DNA of 52,500 nt. Source: Hirudo medicinalis. Taxonomy: Eukaryota; Annelida; Clitellata; Hirudinida; Hirudinidae. The notes beneath the pieces were generated by a model, which had not been told where the DNA came from, made no database searches, and saw only the letters and a list, made by a program, of their open reading frames with translations. The stretch covers positions 27,116-79,615 of the forward strand of contig MPNW01000221.1 in NCBI GenBank assembly GCA_011800805.1, read 5' to 3'. Of this stretch, positions 36,101 to 47,405 are shown one piece after another. A program made the translations under genes and the position numbers. Numbering within the stretch: position 1 is the first letter of the stretch; every line of letters begins with the position of its first letter.

Positions 36101-39100
36101 TGACATTGTCATTCATGACAGAAAATCATAGTCTTGTATGCTAAACATCGCGCTTAAAGAATCTGCAAAAAGTTTCAAACTCAAAGATTTGGAGATCGAT
36201 ATTAACAGGATGTGGAATGTGAAAACCACGATCTTCCCGGTAGTCATCGTAATACTTGGAACGTTGAGAAAAGACTTCGCGAAAGGAGTGGAGTTGATAC
36301 AGGACGTCCTAAGGTTTCGGAGATTCAAATAAATTTCGTTGATGGGCACTGGCCCATATTTTTCGGAAAGTGCTTGGACGAATCGCTGAGAGCACTGATG
36401 GTGCTCCGGATTCATCTTTCACCGGCTGAAAAGCCGGGAGGAATAACGTAACATAATAATAATAATAGTAATATTAATAACGTAACATAATAATAATAAT
36501 AATAATAATTATAAAATAATAATAATAAAATAATAATAATAATAATTGTTGTGTTGACCGATGAACTTTTCAGTGGTTTGGTTTTGACTTTGGGGGCGTG
36601 GTCATCTTCCGTTTTGTTTTTTTGGGGCTCTGGAGTGTGTTGGTTCCGTAATAAAGTTCGTTGTTGTTTTAACATTCTGACTTGGCGTTGGTTTCAAAAT
36701 TGAGGACAAAACAATTGGCGCAGTCGATAGTAGAAGTAATGGCGGAATTTAAAGAAGTTGTTCAAGCGTTTGCAAAGATGCTGGCAAGACAGTCGGAAGA
36801 AAATGAGAGACGAATGTTTTCATTCTTTCAACAGTTTCAGCAAGTTGCTAACGGCCCAGCTCCAATGCCCAGATTCGAACAATTTATTCCGGAGAAAGAG
36901 TTATTCTGCAATTACAACAACAGGTTTAAAACTTTTTTGCTTACAAATTNTTCTTTCAACAGTTTCAGCAAGTTGCTAACGGCCCAGCTCCAATGCCCAG
37001 ATTCGAACAATTTATTCCGGAGAAAGAGTTATTCTGCAATTACAACAACAGGTTTAAAACTTTTTTGCTTACAAATTCGATACCTCAAACCAAAGCGGCG
37101 CAGGTGTTTCTTACTAGCCAAAGCTCCGAAATGTACAAGCAGTTAGAAGTTTTCAGTTCTCAACTACAGCCACCAAGAAACATAAACGATTGGAATTATG
37201 AGGAAATTGAGTCTCACATGCTCAACATATTCAACCTTGTCCATTTTGTCGTCAGAGAAAGGTTCAAATTTTGGACAGAATGTAAAAGAGCTCCAGGAGA
37301 GACAATTCAAGAGGTGGCCTCAAAAATGAGAAAGGCAGCGGCAACTTGCGATTTTACAAAAAATCTCTAATCCACTGGATGAAGCTCTGAGAACCAATTT
37401 CATGTTCAAAGTACAGAATGAAGCGGTCTTGAAGGCCTTATTTCGAGTCCCTGATAACGAACTCTCTTTTCAAAAGGCGGTCGAAATTGCGGTGGAAATA
37501 GAATCAACAGCTGCAGTAGCGAAAGAAACTGCGTACTCGGAAAATTCAGAAAGGTCGGTTCAGAAAGTACAATCTGGAGGAAACAGGGAGAAGAGTAATT
37601 CAAGCCCGCAGACAAATACATTTAAGTCAGGAAGGACATTCAACAAATTTCAGTCACGACAGCCAATTTCAACATGCTACAGATGCGGAAATCGAGGACA
37701 TTGGGCCAATGCTTGCAAGGTTGTCAATGTGATATGTAACTTCTGTGGGGTCAAGGGGCATTTGGCTTCAAGTCTGCTTCAAGAAACACAACTCCAACCT
37801 CCCGAGTAGGCAAAAATCTGCTGATAGTTCAAGAAATCTCAGTCAACCAAGGAGGATCAGCGTAAACAACGCCAGAACAAATACTTTCGAGCAAACTATG
37901 ACTGTCCATGCCGTACATGATTCTGAACCATTATTACAAAAACTTCAATTGAATGATTCCGTATTCGAATTTGAACTGGACAGCGGGAACAGCAAGAGAC
38001 AATTTTTGCCATGTGAACATTTGGAAACGATAAGGTTCTCCTCTTTTACAAAGACCAGAAACTGTTTACAAATCTGCAACTGGAGATGAGATTCCAGTAC
38101 AAGGAATATTTACGACAGAAGCTTCGATTATTCAACATGCTTGTCAAAAAGAATTACATTCAATGTCATATCGATTCAGAATCTGAACTTGATTGGACGA
38201 AGAGCAATGGTGAGCCTCAATATCGACTTAAATGTTACGGACCCAGTCTATACGTTCCATAGGCGTCCCTCCCTTTCAACTTAGAAAGAAATGCGAGCTA
38301 TTGTGCGAGGAATTTAACGATTTATTCAGTCCAGAAGTAGGATGTTTAAAGGATTTCAAATCAGAGATTAAATTCAAACCTGATTCCAGATCCATTTTTG
38401 TAAAACCAAGAACTGTTCCAATAGCCATTCAAGAAGAATTGAACGGTGCGCTGGAGGCAGGAATCAAAAAAGGTATTTGGATGCCATGTGAATTCAATGA
38501 TTATGGTACTCCCGTTGTACCAATTCGAAAACGCTGAAAATCAGGTGGCATACGAGTTTGTGGAGACTATTCTGTTACCATCAATTCACAATTAGAAACA
38601 CATCGTCAACTGATGCCCACTCCAGAGGATTTAATCAGAAAATTGGGCGGAAGCCGATTTTTCAGTAAAANCATACGAGTTTGTGGAGACTATTCTGTTA
38701 CCATCAATTCACAATTAGAAACACATCGTCAACTGATGCCCACTCCAGAGGATTTAATCAGAAAATTGGGCGGAAGCCGATTTTTCAGTAAAATTGATTT
38801 TGTGGACGCATACAATCAGATTCGTCTAGCCCCAGAAAGTCAGCGGAAATTAGCCCTAAGTTCAACCAAAAGTGTCCTCCTTCAAACTCGATTACCCTTT
38901 GGTTTATCATCGGCTCCAGGTTATTTTCAACAGATTATGGAAAATCTTACAGCAGATATAAAGGGTGTTGTGGTCTACTTGGATGACATGCTCGTGGGAG
39001 GGTCAACAGCCGAGGAGCATTTCGAAAATTTAAAGTGCCTTTTTCAAAGACTCCTAGACAAAGGTCTAAAATGCAACAAAAGCAAGTGCGTTTTCGCGCA

Positions 39101-42100
39101 GACCTCGTTGGAATATTTAGGATACACGCTGTCCAATGAAGGAATCAAAAACAAAAAAAGAGGACAAGTAGAGGCGCTGGTCAATATGCCTCACCCAACA
39201 AATGTTTCAGTTTAAAAATCATTCCTCGGCTCCATTCAGTTTCACCATAAATTTCTGCCGAATTTGGCAACGATCGCTGAACCCCTGACCAGGTTGACAA
39301 GAAACTTTCAAAAGTGGCAGTGGACGGAAACAGAAGCTCAAACGTTCCAGCAACTGAAAAATGCCGTCGTGAAAGAGGTAACGCTGTCTCATTTTGATGA
39401 TTCTTTGCCCTTGGGTCTTACATGCGATGCTTCAGAAGTGGGAATAGGAGTCATCCTGTTCCATCGGTACAATGACGGCAGTGAACGGTCGATTGCTCAT
39501 GCCTCCAAAACTCTAACTGCAGCGCAACTTAGATACAGTCAAATTCAAAAAGAAGCGTTTGCCATCATCTACGGTCTTCATAAATTCCACCAATACCTAT
39601 ATGGGCGTAGATTCATATTAGTCACGGATCATAAGCCGTTGCTGGGATTATTCGATCCAATGAACACCAACCTTGGCCGTCAATCGACTGACAAGATGGG
39701 TTTTAACATTGAGTCAATATGATAATTCAATTGAATACCGTAAGACTCAGGAGCATGGAAATGTTGACGCCTTGAGTCGGTTGCCAGTAGGAGAGGACAN
39801 CGGTTTATTGGCCCAACATTAATAAGGACATCGAAGAGTTGTGCAGACAATGCTCTGTTTGCCAAGAGTTCCAGAATAACCCTTCAAAGGCTCAAAACCA
39901 TCCTTGGATTACTCCAGACAAGCCGTGTAGTCGGGTGCACATCGATCACGCAATTAATTTTATGGGCAGTAATTGGCTCATCATGGTTGACGCTTATTCA
40001 AAATATCCGTGCATTCACCCAACATCTTCGATTACAGCACAGAGCACGATGGAATTGTTGGAACAAGATTTTACTCATTTTGGCTACCCTCACGAACTGG
40101 TTTCGGACAACGACCCGATATTCATGTCCGACGATTTTCAAAGATTCTTGAATGTGAAGGGAATTAAACATGTCATCGGCGCGCCGAATCATCCAGCTAC
40201 AAATGGCCAGGCAGAAAGATTGGTGCAGACATTCAAGAAATCGCTAAACAAGTCGGTGCTACCTCCGAAGGAGGCCCTGAATGAATTCCTAATGCAATAT
40301 CGCCGAACTCCGCTGACAGCTGGGCTGGCACCTTGTGAGCTCCTGCTTGGCCGAGACAGATACGAGCGATGGTCGACATTTTACGGCCCTTCATTAGCGC
40401 TCCGTTGAGGGAGAATCAAAGACGGGATGCAAGAGTTTTTTTTAGCATGGGTACGCCATGTTATGCCAAGTACTTCGGACCCAAGAGAGATCGACAACCA
40501 AGATGGATACCTGCAGTTATTCAGAGGATATTGGGTCCCAGGCTTTTTCAAGTGAAGTGCTTGCCCCAAGGAAATATATGGAGAAGGCACCTAGATCAAA
40601 TACGTCCAAGATACGGGATAGAAGAAGATGTCGATCCAGGATATAGCCCACAGCCCGAGATGACACCAACTTCGAAGTCAGGAGGAAATGAGTTGAAGCC
40701 ATTTCTTCCTAAAAGAAACCCTGGTAGGCCGAGAAAGAAGATTCAGTTTCAGAACTTGGAAGGCGACGAACCCAGGGTGCTGCCGAGAAGATCAGAACGG
40801 GTCAGGCAAAAACATCTCATGGCAAGAGGGGAGGTGTTGTGTTGACCGATGAACTTTTCGGTGTTTTTGGTTTGACTTTGGGGGCGTGGTCGTCTTCCGT
40901 TTTGTTTTTGTTTTGGGCTCTGGAGTGTGTTGGTTCCGTAATAAAGTTCTTTGTTGTTTTAACATTCTGACTTGGCGATGGTTTCAAAATTGAGGACAAA
41001 ACAATTAAAAAAAACAAAAAAACAATAATAATAATAATATTATTATAATAATAATAATAAAACAATATTTATTTAACTTACTACGAGTTCAAGTTGTTGA
41101 CCTGCGGCGACCATTAATTGGAAAATTCCCAACATACTATGCAACTGCAATTTCGTAAAGATCGATGTCAAATTGCATTCTTCTTCATTCCACCCATCTC
41201 CTTCTATTAAAGGCCAGCCACCAAACTTCTTCAAAACTTCCTTTAAGGCTTTAACGCTGCCACTGTCAATGGCCGCTAAATTGTCAAATTTATTCAATTA
41301 AACATGAAATTAATAACAATTTTTAATAAAAGGAACAGAAAAGAGTATTTACTTGTATTAATGCATGTTTGAAAAGACATTTTTGTTTGTTTTGCATAAT
41401 TTAATTTAATCTGACTGATTGGACCTTCCAAAATACCTATCAAGAAATATTTACAACTTAAGTTATATGCACTAAATAGTTTGTCAATATGAATGGTCAG
41501 CCAACTTTTTACGTTCTGGTTAACCTCGTCTTCAATGTTCATCAATGTACTGATATGTGACTTGCCAGGTGGTATTTCATTTTTTAAGAAGTTTCCACAG
41601 GAAAATTGATAGAAATCTGTGCATGGGTCTGCTTCGAGGTCAATGAACTTGAGTAACTCTTGAGCTGCAGTCGTTAATTCAGAAATAAGTAAAAACTTTT
41701 AAACACGAAATAATAATTATTTATGTGGTTACGAGATTTAACTTCAGTGATTTATTGATTACGTCGGGTTGGATTTCAGTAATGTCGAAAATATACATGA
41801 TAACTTTTAACTTTAACTTGTTGAATATTGTTAAATATTATCTGTAAGTTTCCCAAATTTCAGTGTCTGAAGTCGATATTTGGTTTCTCCATTTGTTATA
41901 ATCGCTTTTCCATATTGTCGACGCTTTATTACGCAATCTTCTGTCTAATATTTTTATTTTATCCAACATTTATTTTAAATTTTAGCATACTATAACTATT
42001 TTAATGTTCAATCACATTTGGCGTCAACATTATGAAATGTAAATCTCCATGCCTCAAAAGACATTCAATATTTTATGACGTTTTTCAAATCGCTCTTTTA

Positions 42101-42610
42101 CTTAATTCTCGATTTTGCAACTCTGACAACATCTGAGCTCTGATTCCACACATACTTTAAAATATGATATCCTGAGTTATGCCACTGAAAAGATGATTGC
42201 ACTTCAGTCATTAATTCAAGTTCTTGCTGCGATGCATTTCATTTACTAATTAAAAGTTAAAGTACTAGTGGCCCTACTAGCCTGCTGGCGCACCCACAGT
42301 TCTTAAATAATTTAAAAAAATTAATGGATAAAAAATATTTTAGTAACTGATTTTAATTATCGATATCCCGATATATAACCAACCGGTTTTGTTGCAAGTG
42401 TTAGTGGTACATATCTTCGATTCTGCAAAGCGATTTAAATATCTATTTAATATTTTCTTTTAATACTAATAAATTTCGTTTGCAATTACCTTTAATCCTA
42501 CTTTTAATGTTCAACTTCAAACTAATCCTCAAATGAATTGGTGAGTCTCCAGTCGAAGCTGTAGTAAAAAGACTGAATAATATTGTTACTTTATTATTTA
42601 AGTTACTCAT
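30145..42610 (-). CDS. M13 peptidase C, divergent active site, TE-expanded intron
   Basis: Neprilysin-family gene with the cluster's exon plan. Exon 1 is 42610-42490 (hydrophobic start NKVTILFSLFTTAST, probably a signal peptide). Exon 2 is 42422-42384 (KICTTNTCNKT) and exon 3 is 41664-41506 (EADPCTDFYQFSCGNF). Then come 41436-41353, 41275-41082 (FGGWPLIEG), 35578-35402 and further exons to 30244-30145. Zinc site AHEITHG is intact (31872-31858) and the third ligand is in IENMADLGG (31592-31527). However, HGFDDDG is replaced by HGMIFLG, VNAYY by VGAVY, PAGILQ by PAAIMSS, and the C-terminus ends MNISERCREL instead of MNPxxKCxxW. No frameshift was found. The zinc site may bind metal while substrate recognition has changed or been lost. 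Intron 41081-35579 contains a Gypsy element and LINE pieces. Confidence 0.87.
30245..30876. other. 632 bp last intron of gene C
   Basis: AT-rich intron between exons 30953-30877 and 30244-30145. The paralogous introns are shorter (about 70-120 bp in A and B). I see no recognised element in it. Confidence 0.5.
32450..32760. repeat. Dispersed repeat insertion in an intron of gene C
   Basis: An AAT/CAA run is followed by ttcatttatatggcgcagta, cataacatcagaagcgcta and a GC-richer block to about 32715. It shares its first part with 13675-13735. The whole block lies between exons 33092-32989 and about 32220-32162 and is absent from the matching introns of A and B. Confidence 0.6.
33160..33243 (-). 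repeat. tRNA-derived SINE head in an intron of gene C
   Basis: The minus strand reads taggcgggcggttaaggc (A-box-like), then about 30 bases, then ggagttcaaatcccag (B box, consensus GGTTCRANTCC). The spacing is tRNA-like. The element lies in the intron between exons 33446-33369 and 33092-32989. It does not fold as a clear functional tRNA by eye. Confidence 0.6.
34215..34285 (-). repeat. Second, truncated copy of the tRNA-like repeat
   Basis: The minus strand contains gttaaggctgttgctttggt and gcggctgcg, closely similar to ggttaaggctttcgctttgg and tgcgcctcc at 33175-33230. The B box is missing. It lies in the intron of gene C upstream of exon 33975-33849. Confidence 0.5.
35620..35790 (+). mobile_element. 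LINE ORF2 C-terminal relic
   Basis: The plus strand reads SNRMMHTWNSLPESSK near 35683-35730, matching the common LINE (CR1/R1-like) ORF2 end motif 'R(V/I)xxxWNSLP'. It is followed by a non-coding tail and an AATAAT run near 35815. Stops break the frame. It lies in the long intron of gene C. Confidence 0.5.
35835..36545 (+). mobile_element. 3' end of a second non-LTR retrotransposon with AAT tail
   Basis: Plus-strand frames read CRVCGESQETVSHA (35850-35890), NTTLWDDAINTDRKILA and IRPDIVIHDRKS (36035-36130), INRMWNVKTTIFPVVIVILG (36201-36260) and AHIFRKVLGRIAEST (near 36350-36400). This order of zinc knuckle, RPDIV, RMW, PVVxGxLG and ARILRKVL is the C-terminal domain of a LINE ORF family common in invertebrates. 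Frameshifts mark decay. The tail is cgtaacataataat-type AAT repeats (36445-36546), into which the LTR element inserted. Confidence 0.7.
36547..36716 (+). repeat. 5' LTR of the Gypsy element
   Basis: About 170 bp. It begins tgttgtgttgaccgatgaac and ends gaggacaaaacaatt. It contains aataaag (about 36650), a likely polyadenylation signal. It matches 40835-41006. Confidence 0.9.
36716..36730 (+). promoter_or_regulatory. Primer-binding site, tRNA-Ser type
   Basis: tggcgcagtcgatag immediately follows the 5' LTR. It is complementary to the 3' end of a serine tRNA including CCA, as in the Drosophila 17.6/297 lineage of Gypsy elements (known from those elements). Confidence 0.7.
36739..37806 (+). pseudogene. 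Gypsy gag with CCHC zinc knuckle, broken
   Basis: Starts at ATG 36739 just after the primer-binding site. The capsid-like region is followed by one intact zinc knuckle, CYRCGNRGHWANAC (37674-37715), and a second one that loses its last cysteine at a frameshift (CNFCGVKGHLASS). Breaks: a duplication around the N at 36950, a frameshift in the A-run near 37360, and the shift near 37770. Some of these may be sequencing errors. Confidence 0.8.
36823..37077. other. Assembly duplication around a single N
   Basis: 36823-36949 and 36951-37077 are identical 127 bp copies separated by one N at 36950. This is the pattern left when a gap is scaffolded between two contigs that in fact overlap. The gag frame is interrupted only by this artefact here. 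Confidence 0.9.
38549..38793. other. Assembly duplication around a single N
   Basis: 38549-38670 and 38672-38793 are identical 122 bp copies separated by an N at 38671, within the reverse-transcriptase region. It is the same type of artefact as in gag. Confidence 0.9.
40824..40834 (+). promoter_or_regulatory. Polypurine tract of the Gypsy element
   Basis: aagaggggagg lies immediately before the 3' LTR, the expected plus-strand primer position. Confidence 0.85.
40835..41006 (+). repeat. 3' LTR of the Gypsy element
   Basis: About 172 bp, matching the 5' LTR with about ten differences and small length changes in T-runs. It carries the same aataaag motif (about 40938). It ends about 75 bp from the exon 41275-41082 of gene C, beyond an AAT-rich stretch (41022-41065) that probably continues the interrupted LINE tail. 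Confidence 0.9.
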
Positions 42611-43355
42611 ATTATCTCCTTTAATAATACTATGTAGACAACATTGAACTTTCTGTAAATACCATTTGACACTTGTATAAACAGGTAAACCAGGAATATG
42701 AGTACATAATTCATGTTTTTGAAGTGGGGACCCCGTGGTTGAGATTTTATTAAATAAAGACAAACTTTATGCGCAGTCACGAATGATTGAAAGCGTAAAA
42801 ATTGGAATAATCTGTGATTATTGAATACGCATTAAATATTTTAATTAGTATTTTTCACTAAGAAACACCATCACAAAGCTCGACTTTTACAAAGATAACC
42901 ATCAAGTCTATAAACATTGAAATTAGTTCTCCAAATAATAATAAATATATTAAATATTTTTCTTTATGGTAAATTGATCTTGTTTAAATTATTCATATCT
43001 TAGATGACAATAGGCTTATTTTCATAATCTAAGCTCCTCTGGATAAGGAGAAATGACATCGTGAAGCCTGTACCTGTTGGTTTCGATCGGGGAGAGTGTG
43101 TTTAAGCCAAGAAAGGTCGAAGCCGTCGATGTAAAAATTGGTTGGACTCTCCATCATTAGCAGTTTGTACAAAAAGATAAACTATCACCTCCCGATATAT
43201 TTTTAACATTTTTAGGCGATTTTAAATATTCAGAACGTCAAGGTTTCAAAGTAATATAATTGATATAATAGATTTGATAAATTTATTTATTTTGTTTCAA
43301 GTCATAAATTAACATAGTAGTTCCTTATTTATAACGACACTTCAATTTTTTAAAT
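42611..43355. other. Spacer 5' of gene C
   Basis: Should include the promoter of gene C. The frame upstream of the chosen ATG (42610) is open to 42763, so a longer N-terminus is possible, but only the region after 42610 has the hydrophobic start seen in A and E. No promoter motif is recognised. Confidence 0.4.
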
Positions 43356-43359
43356 TTAT

Positions 43360-43910
43360 TTACCACTTCGACTTTGGATTCATTCGTGATTTAGGTTGGC
43401 ACTGGAAAAATCTCGGAAAACTCTTCCATGTTCATTAAAGATCCAATAATCCTAAACACGCAATGATGTTTTTTAAAGGAATCATATTCATAAAATAAAT
43501 TATAAATTAAATGCAGCAATATTTTACCTAAAATGACCGGATGAAGGATGATCCTTTCTGATTCGCTTAGCTGCTGTTTTGAGACGTGTTTTTTCACAAA
43601 ATGCCTTTAAAATGATTTATTTTAAATTAATAATCAAATTTAATATTAATGTCAAAGTGGTTACACTTCCAAAGTTGATAAAAAATAACTGCTCCGAAGT
43701 AAAATCAAGATCGTGAAGTTTCGGCTCCTCACCGTTTTCTTGCTTCCAAATTTTGTAAGCCTCGAAAAAGTAAATTTTCATTAGTGTCTTTTTACACATC
43801 ATTAGATTAAACTTTTTTCAAATTCAATAATGTCCTCGACATTTTGTAATATTTCATCAAGTTTTTTTTTTTGAGTTTGAGATTGAGTTCCGTTCCAAAG
43901 ATGCAAGCCC
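43360..43910 (-). pseudogene. M13 gene D, internally deleted remnant
   Basis: In 5' to 3' order on the minus strand: KLDEILQNVEDIIEFEKSLI (about 43870-43807), matching the N-domain exon end of C (AVDDILDFEGSLAE); AYKIWKQENGEEPK and [10 protein letters not shown] (about 43762-43667); AFCEKTRLKTAAKRIRKDHP (about 43605-43528); and the last exon 43451-43360. All exons for the peptidase core (NAYY, HExxH, ENIAD) are missing between the first two pieces. The last exon changes frame at a T-run (FSEIF then CQPKSRMNPKSKW) and lacks the CHI residues before the final Trp. It is clearly non-functional as a peptidase. Confidence 0.75.
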
Positions 43911-45100
43911 GATTACGATTTGGGGTTCAAAAATTAACTTTAAGTTGTTGACATAATTAATGACAAAAAGGTGGCTTGCTCAGGTGATATAATGTCGCGA
44001 ATTTGCATAGAATTTGTACTAATCTTCGTCGAAATATCTAAATATATCATTTATATATCATTTATATATACATTTATTAAATGGATGGTAATCTATCACT
44101 CACCACGATCAACATCATTAACATTCTTAAATGAACTGTTCCAACAATTGTTCGGCTCCAGGAATGTTCAAAAATCTCAACTTCCGTAATTTCAAAATCC
44201 AAGCTAAACAATAATGTAGCATAGAATAATTTGTGAATTGAATAAGCCGAAAGCCCTTTATTTTATTTATGTCATATTACATTAATTTACGTTGTTTTAC
44301 AAAACGTAACAGTAACTTCTGCAGGACTATCCATTATACATTGATTGAGCAAAAACACTTTCATTGGTGTGAATATTACTCCTTAGTTAGTTGTAACAGT
44401 TTGTGGTTTTAACAGTTTACACATTTAGTTGAGACGGTTACGTTTGAAACACGATGGAATGATGTGTACGATCACATTAATAAAGCATAAGATGGTTGAC
44501 GAATGACTATTACGAAAGCAGCTTCTTTTACTTTTACTTTTTACTTTTAAAGTACGAAATGTTGATACTTTTTACTTTTACTTAAGTAAAGTTTTGAGGT
44601 ATTACCTGTATTTTTACTTAAGTACTGAAGAGCGGTACTTTTTACGGGACTATTGATAAAACTATTTTTTTTTATTAGTTAGGAGTAATCTAACACAGAA
44701 ATTACATATTTAATGGTCTAATTACAGCTAGAAATGTGATGGAAATAAATGATGGAAATTTAAATGTGATGTAAATGTAAACCGAGTAAACGCTCTTGGA
44801 ACAATGAGAAAAAACAGTGGCGGTCGTACGTCCAGCGCCCTAGAACCAGGAATTATAGAAACAGAACTATTGTTATGTTAAGAAAAATCAATAATAGAAT
44901 AACGTGTTTAGTTGAAAATATTAAGAAATGGCATTTGTTACTGTTCAATTTATTTATTTGATTCACATTGAATCCAAACTAATATGAAATATTATTGGGA
45001 TTTATAATTGAGTCCAAAATAAAACAATAAATATGTTTATTTCAGTCATTAAAAGTATTTTGAACTTTATCAGGAATAGAGCGATTAGTGAAAAAATGTT
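43911..45100. other. Spacer between gene E and remnant D
   Basis: Contains a hAT-like repeat at 44515-44665. No further coding region is recognised. Confidence 0.4.
44515..44665. mobile_element. hAT (Tol2-like) terminal fragment
   Basis: Dense tracts of 'cttttactttttacttttaa', 'ttttacttaagtaaagtttt', 'gaggtattacctg' and 'atttttacttaagtactga'. This acttttactt/aagtaaaagta composition is characteristic of the sub-terminal regions of Tol2-like hAT transposons in many animals. No matching opposite end or target duplication was found, so it is a fragment. Confidence 0.5.
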
Positions 45101-47363
45101 TCACCAGACTCTGCATTTCTTTTCAGGATTCATTGGTGAGCCTTTTGGACAATTAAATGCTTCTGAAAATTCTTCCAAATTCATCAAAGGAGGATTGACT
45201 CTGCAGAGACAATATTTGCAAGATAACCAAAATAAATCTACTTATCTAATCATCAGCTTCTTAGCTAGGTAATGTGTTGGATGATCTTACCTGTAATGTG
45301 TATCTTACCTGTACTTGCGAGAAGCATGCTTCTCAAAGAGACCTTTTAAACTCAGCTTTTCTCCTGTTTTTCGACAGAAAGCCTTTAAGAATATTCGATT
45401 AAAATAAAACAGCAATACTTTAATTATTGTTATGTTAATCATTTATTAGCTAATAAAATTCGCTTTATCATAATAAAGAGTTGAAACTACGAAATCCTTA
45501 CCCTTCCAAAGTTCACGAAGAACATTTGTTCCGGTGTGTAAGGCAAGTTGGGCAAGCCCTGCTCAGGCGAATTCTTTTCCAGCCATTTTTTATAGGCCTT
45601 AATAAATTAACAATTAATCAAGTAATGAATATTATTAATTAGTGATCATGAAGTAATATTGCATATTTAAATTTATTCACAAATGTTTTATATTAGCTTA
45701 TATATTTTAACTTCATTCTGCTTGGATTTTACAGCATCCTTCAGAATTAATCAAATCGACATTGATCATTCAAAACAATTTGAAATTAATCACCTTAAAA
45801 GCTGTTCTTATTGCTCCGTTATCTGCAATATTTTCGTCTAGCATATAAGTCCCGTCGACCTAGGATTTGAACGAAAGGGTCTCAAATTGTTACAAAAATA
45901 TTTCTGTGATTAGCTGAATTGATTCAATAATACTTTTATACTACTTGATAATTTTAGATGGTAAAAATTGATTATTAATAAATTATCATGTTGTTGCACA
46001 GTAATTTATCAGACTGCAATGCATATTTGCATAGTTTAGTTCTAATTGTGTGTAATGAAATTTACAAAATTATATGAATAAGCTGCAGCTGTGAATATTA
46101 TTTGAATAACTAACAAAGTCAATGGCTTCATTACTGGCCAATTCATCGTACTGTTCGATGAAGCATTTGCTCATGTCCATAAACTTATCAGCATCCCCAA
46201 TTCTCCAGTTCATTCGTTTGTTCTTCTGGTTGTAATTATTTTCTGGACGGAGAACAAAAAATGTAGAAAATAACCAATTAGTAATAAAAACAATTTAATT
46301 TTTATAACAATTAACACCTCTTGAGATCTTAACTATTGCACTTATATTAATAATTTAATGTCCGATAAAAAGAATTCAATCAAATAATGTTATTAAATAG
46401 TAATATTTGTATTTATTATTAGTATTAGACAATCAACAAATACATTGTTTATAGTGTTATTTACTAATGTTACTAAAAGCATCCCAGATGTGATGTGCCA
46501 TCAAAAATCCGAGCCCTCCGAAGTTCATGTACCTGAAATGAAAATGTAACTGAAACTAGAAATGCAAATAATGAAATATCGAGGTATCTCTTAATTCGTG
46601 AAAACATTTTACTTTGCATTTCAAATAATTACATAATTATCTTTATTTTATTTTGTATTGCAGAAAAATTTAAGTATCATTTAACCGACATCGGAAATGT
46701 CTCTGAAAATAGAGGCCAAGATATCCTTGCAGCAGAGATCCCTTGGAATTCAAGTGATTACATGTCAAAAGATTGTCATCATTAGCTGGAGATTTTAACA
46801 TTACCTTCACATATCAACAATATCAAAAAATAAGTCATGACATTAATACTACTATTGAGATTAATATTTTTAGAAATGAATTTTTAAAGCCAGCTCTAAC
46901 AACTCACATAAAGTATTCGTGAGAGAGAAATAGTTGGACGAAGGCGTAGCAACGCCCAGCTCCATCCTTAAACATGAGCAATTTAGAGGTAATTAATTTC
47001 TCCCGTTTCAATGTACTTCAATTGAATTTACCATAAATTTGCAACGATCGTTTTGAACATGAAATTATACATCTTTTAAATTCAAATAAATTATTATATC
47101 TGTGATATTCTTAGCCATGACATGTTTTCAAAAAAGACTTCCAAACAATTCGTTTTTAAATTGGCTCATTTCATTGATTTTGTAGGTCACCAATAATGCA
47201 TATTTTTTGCATAATTTGCATTTTATGCAAAGAATCCAAGATAATTACATGAAATCGTGAGGTATGCCAAGATGTCTTAAGTTCTTTTGATTGATCAGTG
47301 TGCGAACCTCCAATATGTTGTCGAGAAACGTGTCTTTGTTGATTTCAACCTCAAAATGTTTCA

Positions 47364-47405
<42 letters not shown>

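Larger units (their letters stand above)
37860..40848 (+). pseudogene. Gypsy pol (protease, RT, RNase H, integrase), broken
   Basis: Domains in order: protease with active-site ELDSG (about 37973); reverse transcriptase with DFVDAYNQIRL, LPFGLSSAPGYFQ and the catalytic YLDDM (about 38976); RNase H with TCDAS, SQIQKEAFAI and TDHKPL (39420-39640); integrase with core motifs SDNDPIF and PATNGQAER (39840-40250) and a basic tail ending in RRSERVRQK. Frameshifts or stops occur near 38090, 38537 and 39215, a duplication surrounds the N at 38671, and sequence is missing at the N at 39800, removing the first half of the integrase zinc finger. Confidence 0.85.
36547..41006 (+). mobile_element. Ty3/Gypsy LTR retrotransposon, degenerate
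   Basis: Complete structure on the plus strand: 5' LTR, primer-binding site, gag, protease, reverse transcriptase, RNase H, integrase, polypurine tract, 3' LTR. No envelope-like ORF is seen. Several frameshifts and two assembly gaps break gag and pol, so it does not look autonomous as assembled. The two LTRs differ at roughly ten positions, so insertion is not recent. It lies inside the AAT tail of a LINE in an intron of gene C, antisense to that gene. Target-site duplication cannot be resolved because both flanks are AT-rich simple repeats. Confidence 0.92.

Noticed and set aside
36547..41006. Possibility that the LTR element is an endogenous retrovirus
   Set aside because: The domain order and primer-binding site fit a Ty3/Gypsy retrotransposon, and no envelope-like ORF lies between integrase and the 3' LTR.
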